A stretch of 11,395 nucleotides of DNA from Candidatus Poribacteria bacterium. GTDB taxonomy: Bacteria; Poribacteria; WGA-4E; WGA-3G. The stretch is taken from assembly GCA_028818995.1 (NCBI GenBank), contig JAPPMR010000869.1, positions 11,528 to 22,922 on the forward strand. Direction: 5' to 3'. The translations under genes and the position numbers were made by a program. The notes beneath the pieces were generated by a model. It worked only from the letters and a program-made list of their open reading frames with translations. It ran no database searches and was not told the DNA's origin. Shown piece by piece: positions 7,026 through 11,395 of this stretch (positions within the stretch are counted from its first letter, which is position 1; each line of letters begins with the position of its first letter).

Positions 7026-7080
7026 TAGAGCGAAGCGAAACCCGACACGTCCCTTTTCTGTCGGGTTTCGCTTCGCTCTA
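7026..7080. repeat. 21-bp perfect inverted repeat
   Basis: TAGAGCGAAGCGAAACCCGA plus C (7026-7046) pairs perfectly with 7060-7080 across a 13-nt loop. The left half is a shortened copy of the arm at 6720-6747, lacking its GTAG head, and the right half belongs to the complete arm at 7063-7090. Two head-to-head REP-like units of this kind resemble a bacterial interspersed mosaic element. Confidence 0.8.
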
Positions 7081-7233
7081 CCCGACCTACGATATAAACA
7101 ACCAGTAATACTCATTGACTGATAATTCTTAAAACTAAATAGCCCTGTTAAATTGCTTATTCAATATTCACATAGACAGACACCAACTATTCATGTTATC
7201 ATTGCAAAAAAGAAATAAAAGGAGATGGACATC

Positions 7234-8094
7234 ATGGCAAATTCTATAACATTTCGTTGCTTGTTCACAGTCTTGCTTTTTTCAGTAGTTATGGTTTGGC
7301 CAGCATATTCGGTGGATGTAACCGTTGGATTGTTGGCAGGAAGTAACGAACTTGGAGAAGTTGAGGAAGCTGCCTACCAATGGGCAGACGACAATTTTCA
7401 AGCAACAATACTCACAGCGGACAACAATGGTGCTTTCAAGAATAAGGGCGGCACGGCAATAAAATTAGACCAATTCGCGGTGTTGTGGCTCTTCTATACA
7501 GAAACGAACAAGTTGCCTGAACCTTTGCTTGCAGACGCAACTAAAAAGGCAATTCTTGACTATATAGAAGCAGGTGGCGGTATATTTCTCTCAGCGCTCG
7601 GTCTCCGATACGTTGTAGACATCGGTGTTGAAGATGGCGGTAATCCACGAGTTTTTCAACCCCTTGGCAAAGGCCCACCCGAAATCGGTATTAAGCCAAC
7701 GGCTGATGCCAAAGACCATCCAGCCTTCAAAGGATTTGATACCAACGGACCTATTTTTCTTACAAGCATGGCGCAGGCAGGTTTCACTGCAGATTTCATC
7801 AGTTTTAAAGCTGAACCACCCGGAGACCTGATACTTGGCACGAAGACACGCGGCGGTGGTGCTGGTGGTGGAGAACGTCCCTTTGTTGAATATGATGTGG
7901 AAGATGGAAAAATCATCACGCTTGGACATCATAACGGCGTTTACACAGATAACAAGTCGGAAGAAGGAGATAACCTCAGAAAACTCACAACCAATGTATT
8001 GAATTACCTTGCAGAGAATTCCGCATTTCTCGCTGTTGAACCCGAAGGGAAATTGACGACAACGTGGGGAAATCTAAAGTCTGTATTAAAATAG
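7234..8094 (+). CDS. Secreted amidotransferase-fold (DUF4960/ThuA-like) protein with shared C-terminal tail
   Basis: An exported protein of 286 residues. The signal peptide (about 1-26, WPAYS) is followed by an alpha/beta domain that looks like the class I glutamine-amidotransferase-like fold (DUF4960 or ThuA-like). Supporting features are VTVGLLAGSNE, the strand FAVLWLFYTET, AILDYIEAGGGIFLSALG (107-123), DHPAFKGFDT (161-170) and GKIITLGHHNGVY (225-237). The mature chain has no Cys, so classical amidotransferase chemistry is excluded; a carbohydrate-binding or altered hydrolase role is possible. Residues 265-286 carry LAVEPEGKLTTTWGNLKS, the tail of the two LamG proteins, placing all three in one export class. 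An ATG at 7225 directly abuts AAGGAG (7219-7224), whereas the ATG at 7234 is nine bases away, so 7234 is chosen. It appears monocistronic, with a large hairpin after the stop. Confidence 0.75.
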   Translation: MANSITFRCLFTVLLFSVVMVWPAYSVDVTVGLLAGSNELGEVEEAAYQWADDNFQATILTADNNGAFKNKGGTAIKLDQFAVLWLFYTETNKLPEPLLADATKKAILDYIEAGGGIFLSALGLRYVVDIGVEDGGNPRVFQPLGKGPPEIGIKPTADAKDHPAFKGFDTNGPIFLTSMAQAGFTADFISFKAEPPGDLILGTKTRGGGAGGGERPFVEYDVEDGKIITLGHHNGVYTDNKSEEGDNLRKLTTNVLNYLAENSAFLAVEPEGKLTTTWGNLKSVLK

Positions 8095-8111
8095 ATTATG
8101 AAACAATCTTT

Positions 8112-8159
8112 GCAATAAATTAACCTGTAACATGCGGTTGTTACGGGTTAATTTATTGC
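8112..8159 (+). terminator. Long 21-bp hairpin after the amidotransferase-fold gene
   Basis: A 21-bp stem with one G-T pair (8112-8132 with 8139-8159) closes a six-base loop, 17 bases after the stop. The AT-rich lower stem and absence of a T tract beyond it make this an atypical terminator. It may instead stabilise the mRNA end, and could act on both strands against the convergent gene at 8189. Confidence 0.6.
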
Positions 8160-8188
8160 TCGGACTGTCATATTAAAATACGGACGAT

Positions 8189-8476
8189 TTACAAAATTGC
8201 CTCTTTATCTGTTTCTGTGGACGTACTACGATTAGATGTATTTAGGCTTGAGTGGTGCAGTGCCCAATAGATTGCTGCTGTGACCACACCCCCGATAAGT
8301 GTTGCTAACATCCATATTATAGATTCTACGAAAATTGGGGTGCCGAAACGTTTGGCATCTCGGTAGACTGCCACCGCAAACGTAATATGCACTATAATAG
8401 TCGTGATCCAAAACGCAACTATCCAAAAAACGCCAACCCCAAATGGAAACCCTATACCGCTAAAGTCAAAATTCAT
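8189..8476 (-). CDS. Small two-helix membrane protein, function unknown
   Basis: A predicted inner-membrane protein of 95 residues. Two hydrophobic helices (about 12-37 and 52-73) flank a short basic loop with VYRDAKRFGTP; the second helix reads WMLATLIGGVVTAAIYWAL, and a polar Ser/Thr/Asn tail of about 20 residues ends the chain. The helix-loop-helix pattern with a W...GG...YW helix loosely recalls PLDc_N-type membrane domains, but the likeness is too weak for a family call. An ATG at 8491 lacks a ribosome binding site; GGAG nine bases before the ATG at 8476 makes the latter the likelier start. A near-consensus promoter lies directly upstream and the gene appears monocistronic, which supports it being real despite its size. 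Confidence 0.7.
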   Translation of the reverse strand: MNFDFSGIGFPFGVGVFWIVAFWITTIIVHITFAVAVYRDAKRFGTPIFVESIIWMLATLIGGVVTAAIYWALHHSSLNTSNRSTSTETDKEAIL

Positions 8477-8505
8477 TTTCAATTTCTCCATGCTATTTTA
8501 AGTTT

Positions 8506-8534
8506 AGTATACTCCGTTTTTACCCAAGTGTCAA
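8506..8534 (-). promoter_or_regulatory. Strong sigma70-type promoter for the small membrane protein
   Basis: On the minus strand a perfect TTGACA (8529-8534) and TATACT (8506-8511, five of six) stand 17 bases apart, about 30 bases before the chosen start codon. Confidence 0.85.
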
Positions 8535-8561
8535 GAGTGTGTAAAATCTTCACATCTTGTT

Positions 8562-8587
8562 GTAGGGGCGGGTCCCTGTGCCCGCCC
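8562..8587 (+). repeat. REP-like palindrome with GTAG head, family 3 (copy a)
   Basis: GTAG followed by a 7-bp stem GGGCGGG/CCCGCCC around an 8-nt loop. A diverged copy lies inverted at 8845-8870. This begins a repeat-dense, gene-free stretch of about 670 bases (8535-9202). Confidence 0.75.
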
Positions 8588-8671
8588 GTTGTCTCGGTTA
8601 GTTAATACCAATTCTAAAATACAATGTCCCATTTAACATACTGTAATTTAATGGAATATCAACACAAGAAA

Positions 8672-8701
8672 GAATGTAAGAGGCGCAATGAATTGCGCGA
8701 C
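8672..8701 (-). repeat. REP-like palindrome, family 4 (copy without GTAG head)
   Basis: This 30-bp segment is exactly the reverse complement of 11310-11339. Its core is the palindrome GCGCAATGAATTGCGC (stem 6, loop TGAA). Unlike its partner, this copy has no GTAG at the foot. Confidence 0.75.
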
Positions 8702-8780
8702 TGCGAACGCGTTTTTGGTAATGAGAAGTTATTATTTAGAAATGGTATAATACCAATTAACGTGATTCGTCTTGCTAAGT

Positions 8781-8804
8781 GTGCGGTTAGGAAACCGCAC
8801 CTAC
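8781..8804 (-). repeat. REP-like palindrome with GTAG head, family 1 (inverted copy)
   Basis: Positions 8781-8803 are the exact reverse complement of 1477-1499. Read on the minus strand it starts with GTAGGTGCGG (GTAG at 8801-8804). Confidence 0.8.
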
Positions 8805-8844
8805 CGTCGGAAAAAGATAAATTCCGTTAATTTGGTATAACATA

Positions 8845-8870
8845 GGCGAGGCACAGAGACCCCGCCCTAC
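8845..8870 (-). repeat. REP-like palindrome with GTAG head, family 3 (copy b)
   Basis: Read on the minus strand: GTAG, a 7-position stem with one mismatch (8845-8851 with 8860-8866) and an 8-nt loop, the same design as 8562-8587 with a diverged stem. Confidence 0.65.
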
Positions 8871-8891
8871 GATGTGTACGGGATTTGCCTA

Positions 8892-8945
8892 CTAAATTGA
8901 CGCCTATGGTGCTAAAATATATACACACCATAGGCGTCAATTTAG
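8892..8945. repeat. 20-bp perfect inverted repeat joining two element ends
   Basis: Arms 8892-8911 and 8926-8945 are perfectly complementary across a 14-nt AT-rich loop. Each arm contains the TTGACGCCTA version of the terminal sequence that bounds the composite elements at 6785-7019 and 8931-9188, so two element ends face each other here. Confidence 0.8.
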
Positions 8946-9188
8946 CGTCTAATTTTTCTTGTGGAGGCTTTGAAAACCTGATATTACAGATTGAGTTCCG
9001 TAGGAACGATATGTTTATAGAAACACGCCCAAACATTCTCTTGAGCTCCGTAGGAGCGACATATAAGACAGGACACATATCGCCTCTACGAGGCTCAAAA
9101 TGGGTAACCTTGTCCGCTATAAACATACCGCCTCTACGAGGCTACACACACCCTAAAAACAAAATTAAATTCCTTAAATTGACACCTA
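8931..9188. mobile_element. Composite element related to copy 1, imperfect terminal repeats (copy 2)
   Basis: The ends TAGGCGTCAATTTAG (8931-8945) and TTAAATTGACACCTA (9174-9188) are inverted at 13 of 15 positions. Inside are two forward palindromes (GTTCC/GGAAC at 8995, GCTCC/GGAGC at 9045) and two inverted ones (GCCTC/GAGGC at 9082 and 9130), each with loop GTA or TAC. Flanks such as GATATGTTTATAGAAA are shared with copy 1. There is no transposase. The open reading frames through it are probably accidental. Confidence 0.55.
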
Positions 9189-9202
9189 CTCCGAAATACA
9201 TT

Positions 9203-9231
9203 TTGACAACAACCTTTATTTCTGCTACTAT
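9203..9231 (+). promoter_or_regulatory. Sigma70-type promoter for the M24 peptidase gene
   Basis: A perfect TTGACA (9203-9208) and TACTAT (9226-9231, five of six) are 17 bases apart. The predicted start near 9238 gives a leader of about 49 bases. It begins 15 bases after the composite element ends. Confidence 0.8.
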
Positions 9232-9286
9232 GACTGCCGGTTCTTACTGTAATCAAATTTAATGTCTATTAACATTCCAACTAAAT

Positions 9287-10468
9287 ATGAAAATATCTGA
9301 AATACAAACCACTTTAGCAACATTAGGCCTTGATGCTTGGCTTCTATACGATTTTCGCGGTATCAACCCAATTTCACAAAACGTAGCAGGTTTGACAGGT
9401 GCAAACATCACTCGACGTTGGTTTTGCCTAATTCCCGCGCAAGGCGAACCAAAATGGCTAATTCATCGGATTGAAACATCAAATTTCACCGAGGTGCCGG
9501 GAGCCGTTTCGCTTTACGCTGGATGGCAGGAACTCAACGAGGAGATGAAATCTTTGCTCAGTGATGTCAAATCGGTTGCGATGGAGTATTCGCCTAATGC
9601 ATCAATCCCTTACATTTCACGTGTAGACGCTGGAACGTTGGAGTGGATTCGTTCTTTTGGAATTGAGGTGCATTCCTCAGCGGAACTCGCGCAATATGTT
9701 GAAGCGCGTCTGAGCGAAGCACAGTACGAAGGGCATCAAAAATCAGCAAACTTAATCCTACAAGCAAAAGACTATGCCTTCGCTTGGATTGGCAACCAAC
9801 TTAAGGCTGGCAATACAATCACTGAATACGATGTTCAGCAACAGATTCTCAACCAGTTTGATCAAATGGAGCTGGTAGCTGATCATCCACCCATCGTCGC
9901 TGTCAATGCGAATAGCGGCGACCCACATTACGCGCCTACCAAGACTCACACACAACAGATTAAAGCGGGAGACTTTATCTTGATTGATTTATGGGCAAAG
10001 CAGAAAGACTCCGACGCTGTTTTCGCTGATACAACGTGGGTGGCTTACGCCGGAACAACCGTTCCTGACCAGTATGTTGAAATATTTGAAATTGTGAAGG
10101 AAGCGCGGGATAGGGCTGTGGCGTTCATCCGTGAAAAATGGGCAGCAAACGAACCGATTCCCGGCTACGCAGTTGACGATTGTGTCCGTGGATACATAAC
10201 TGAAAAGGGATATGGAGAATACTTTATCCACCGCACCGGACACAACATCGGTACTGTTATCCATGGAAACGGTGTAAATTTGGATAATTTGGAAACACAA
10301 GATGCAAGGTTACTTATTCCGGGCATCTGTTTCTCTATAGAACCGGGGATCTATCTCACCGATTTCGGCGTTCGGACTGAAATTGACGTCTATTTAGCCG
10401 GAGAAGGGAGAGATGGCGTAGTATTGACAACCGCGCCCGTTCAAAATCAGGTATTGCCTCTGCTGTAA
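9287..10468 (+). CDS. M24-family metallopeptidase (Xaa-Pro aminopeptidase/dipeptidase-like)
   Basis: A predicted cytoplasmic, metal-dependent peptidase of 393 residues that would remove N-terminal residues or split dipeptides next to proline; exact specificity is unknown. The N-terminal creatinase-like domain (about 1-145) opens with LDAWLLYDFRGINP. The pita-bread catalytic domain follows. The likely ligand set is D234 (ILIDLW), D248 (VFADTTW), H319 (HRTGHNIG), E352 (SIEPGIY) and E365 (VRTEID), so the two-metal site appears complete. The first two Asp are separated by 13 residues rather than the usual 10 or so, through an insert KQKDSD, which suggests a distinct subgroup. There is no signal peptide. 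No Shine-Dalgarno sequence precedes the ATG, but a strong promoter lies upstream and the N terminus matches the family. The 3' end overlaps the convergent gene by 113 bp. Confidence 0.9.
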   Translation: MKISEIQTTLATLGLDAWLLYDFRGINPISQNVAGLTGANITRRWFCLIPAQGEPKWLIHRIETSNFTEVPGAVSLYAGWQELNEEMKSLLSDVKSVAMEYSPNASIPYISRVDAGTLEWIRSFGIEVHSSAELAQYVEARLSEAQYEGHQKSANLILQAKDYAFAWIGNQLKAGNTITEYDVQQQILNQFDQMELVADHPPIVAVNANSGDPHYAPTKTHTQQIKAGDFILIDLWAKQKDSDAVFADTTWVAYAGTTVPDQYVEIFEIVKEARDRAVAFIREKWAANEPIPGYAVDDCVRGYITEKGYGEYFIHRTGHNIGTVIHGNGVNLDNLETQDARLLIPGICFSIEPGIYLTDFGVRTEIDVYLAGEGRDGVVLTTAPVQNQVLPLL

Positions 10469-11207
10469 CTTTATAATTCCGCTTTTTCAAATCTTTTAAA
10501 ATGTGCGCAAAGTATATCCGTGTGTTAAGGATCCACTGTTCCGCATACGCCGTAGCCAGAAGCGGCAACGCGATTGTTAAACGTTGGGTATTAAGAAGCC
10601 ACTGCTCCGCATACGCAGCAAAGTCTGTCTCTACTAATCCTGTACAACCAAGTGTATAGATTACATAACGTTTGTCATCACGCCGTGCTTCTCTAACCTC
10701 AAGTGCCGTTTTAAGGGACATGCGTCTGTTACTGTCAATTTCGAATACCCAGAAAAAATAATCCTCGTTGTGCGCAAGATAACCGATTTCCACTTCAAGG
10801 CGATGAGGTGTCTCAGTTGGAATCGGAATTGCCTCCAAATCCCGATTGACTAAAATCGGGTATAGTGCCGCGAAAAATATCTGTTCTAATCCGAGCGGTT
10901 GTTCCACATGGTTGAGGATTTCCAATAGTATTTGTTCATCTTGTGGTTGGCGCAGTTCAAGACAACTTTTTGAAAAAACTTCATCACGCAAGGCGTGCAT
11001 TTCGGGGGCAGCATTTTCTGCCAACGGTTTCAGTTCTCCCACTAATCTAAGAATACGACGACGTTTCGGCAAAACGCGCCACAATACCCAACGCGTCAAA
11101 GCTTGCCATGTCTCCTTTTCAATCAATAGTGACAAAAACGCTTTCACGGCAGTAAAAGCTTGTTTAAAAATACTTTCAGATGCCAGACCTCTTCGTTGGT
11201 TCGCCAT
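10356..11207 (-). CDS. Hypothetical protein with internal 22-residue duplication
   Basis: A protein of 283 residues that I do not recognise. It is basic at both ends, with no signal peptide. A helical Arg/Leu/Trp-rich N-terminal part (about 30-60, WRVLPKRRRILRLVGELK) and a mixed middle (VEIGYLAHNEDYFFWVFEIDSNRR, 139-162) are followed by a repeated block: AYAEQWLLNT (198-207) and AYAEQWILNT (220-229), 22 residues apart. The C-terminal 37 residues (about 247-283) are encoded antisense to the end of the M24 peptidase gene. They are Arg/Leu-rich, so the original stop may have been lost, with an ancestral end near LKDLKKR. No good ribosome binding site precedes the ATG at 11207; a GGGGAG lies 17 bases away. 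The length and open frame suggest a real gene; function unknown. Confidence 0.6.
   Translation of the reverse strand: MANQRRGLASESIFKQAFTAVKAFLSLLIEKETWQALTRWVLWRVLPKRRRILRLVGELKPLAENAAPEMHALRDEVFSKSCLELRQPQDEQILLEILNHVEQPLGLEQIFFAALYPILVNRDLEAIPIPTETPHRLEVEIGYLAHNEDYFFWVFEIDSNRRMSLKTALEVREARRDDKRYVIYTLGCTGLVETDFAAYAEQWLLNTQRLTIALPLLATAYAEQWILNTRIYFAHILKDLKKRNYKVTAEAIPDFERARLSILRHLSLLRLNRRQFQSERRNR
10521..10616 (-). repeat. Intragenic 66-bp-period duplication
   Basis: Positions 10521-10550 and 10587-10616 match at 25 of 30 bases by hand, 66 bases (22 codons) apart and in the same frame. They encode the doubled AYAEQW(L/I)LNT block of the hypothetical protein. Confidence 0.75.
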
Positions 11208-11259
11208 AATTTTTTTTGACTTTTCTCCCCCAATGTGTTATATTTTAATTGTTTTTCTT

Positions 11260-11265
11260 ATTATA
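11260..11265 (-). promoter_or_regulatory. Possible -10 element for the hypothetical gene
   Basis: A perfect TATAAT on the minus strand, about 53 bases before the start codon. The hexamer 17 bases upstream of it is poor, so support is weak. Confidence 0.3.
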
Positions 11266-11306
11266 TGATTTCTGAATGTCCATTTTCATTAATAAAAAAC
11301 ATGTTT

Positions 11307-11339
11307 GTAGTCGCGCAATTCATTGCGCCTCTTACATTC
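11307..11339 (+). repeat. REP-like palindrome with GTAG head, family 4
   Basis: GTAG (11307-11310) heads a 30-bp segment (11310-11339) that is the exact reverse complement of 8672-8701, with core palindrome GCGCAATTCATTGCGC. Confidence 0.8.
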
Positions 11340-11343
11340 ATCG

Positions 11344-11384
11344 GTAGGCGGTGAATGCCATACGCGCATTCATACCGTTGATTT
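11344..11384 (+). repeat. REP-like palindrome with GTAG head, family 5
   Basis: GTAG (11344-11347) is followed by a TGAATGC/GCATTCA hairpin. The 18 bases at 11367-11384 are the exact reverse complement of 6750-6767, which also adjoins a GAATGCC/GGCATTC hairpin. The unit may continue beyond the window. Confidence 0.65.
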
Positions 11385-11395
11385 GGAGGTTTCCT

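Larger units (their letters stand above)
6720..7090. repeat. Nested repeat: 28-bp perfect inverted arms around a composite element
   Basis: The 28 bases at 6720-6747 recur perfectly inverted at 7063-7090; each arm begins, read inward, with GTAGGTCGGG. Between them lie an 18-bp segment (6750-6767) repeated at 11367-11384, a GAATGCC/GGCATTC hairpin (6763-6780), the 235-bp element at 6785-7019, and a further 21-bp inverted pair. No convincing coding sequence is present. In the gap between the LamG pair and the gene at 7234, 6476-6719 otherwise holds only AT-rich promoter sequence, and 7091-7220 shows no clear signal except a weak TTGACT at 7115. Confidence 0.8.

Noticed and set aside
6897..7115. 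Reading frame of 72 codons on the minus strand in the nested repeat
   Set aside because: It is made almost entirely of the repeat arms and element palindromes, with no ribosome binding site; repeat structure explains the openness.
8624..8830. Reading frame of 68 codons on the plus strand
   Set aside because: It spans two dispersed palindromes (8672-8701 and 8781-8804) and has no ribosome binding site or domain.
8991..9142. Possible CRISPR-like array of short repeats
   Set aside because: The repeat units occur in both orientations, are only about 13 nt in the core, have unequal spacing and shared flanks rather than unique spacers.
8885..9262. Reading frame of 125 codons across composite element copy 2, and a 99-codon frame opposite it
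   Set aside because: Both translate terminal repeats and palindromes; the opposite frames arise from the same inverted repeats. No start signal or recognisable protein.
10846..11268. Plus-strand reading frame of 140 codons opposite the hypothetical gene
   Set aside because: It has no ribosome binding site and a Ser/Cys/Arg-rich composition typical of a shadow; the minus-strand frame is longer and more protein-like, although neither is recognised.

Overview
The window looks like a chromosomal contig from an uncultured, marine or sponge-type bacterium, most probably a member of Candidatus Poribacteria or a near relative. This rests on recognition, not a search. The pointers are secreted LamG and amidotransferase-fold proteins sharing a C-terminal tail built on LAVEPxxKLxTTWG, many short palindromic repeats between genes, a didermic envelope (an outer-membrane barrel and a lipoprotein) and moderate-to-low GC.

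Layout. Positions 37-1436 are the end of the alpha ribosomal operon: rpoA and rplQ overlap by one base (TAATG) and are closed by a TTCG-tetraloop terminator that also serves the convergent operon. Positions 1581-3473 (minus) hold a two-gene envelope operon, a Tyr-rich lipoprotein then an OMPP1/FadL-type barrel, read from a TGGACA-17-TATAAT promoter. Positions 3797-4705 (plus) encode an unusual membrane cytochrome: a five-helix domain with two HX13H pairs, as in ferric reductases, fused to a three-CXXCH c-type tail. Its promoter predicts a leaderless transcript. Positions 4819-6475 (minus) hold two tandem LamG paralogues (about 74% identical by hand count, no gaps), each followed by a copy of the same terminator hairpin.

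Positions 6476-7233 are a gene-free block holding a nested repeat: a 235-bp element with 14-bp terminal inverted repeats lies between 28-bp perfect inverted arms. Positions 7234-8094 encode a secreted amidotransferase-fold protein without cysteines in its mature chain, ending in the LamG tail. Positions 8189-8476 (minus) encode a two-helix membrane protein with a strong promoter. Positions 8535-9202 are a second repeat-dense block with a relative of the 235-bp element. Positions 9287-10468 encode an M24 metallopeptidase, and 10356-11207 (minus) a hypothetical protein that overlaps it tail to tail by 113 bp. The last 188 bases are regulatory and repeat sequence.

The genes do not form one pathway. 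Housekeeping transcription/translation genes border a set of separately transcribed envelope and secreted functions, with palindromes between nearly all units. The most interesting signals are the shared C-terminal tail on unrelated secreted proteins, the b/c cytochrome fusion, and two layers of repeats: GTAG-headed REP-like palindromes, and composite elements whose palindromes vary in a compensating way.
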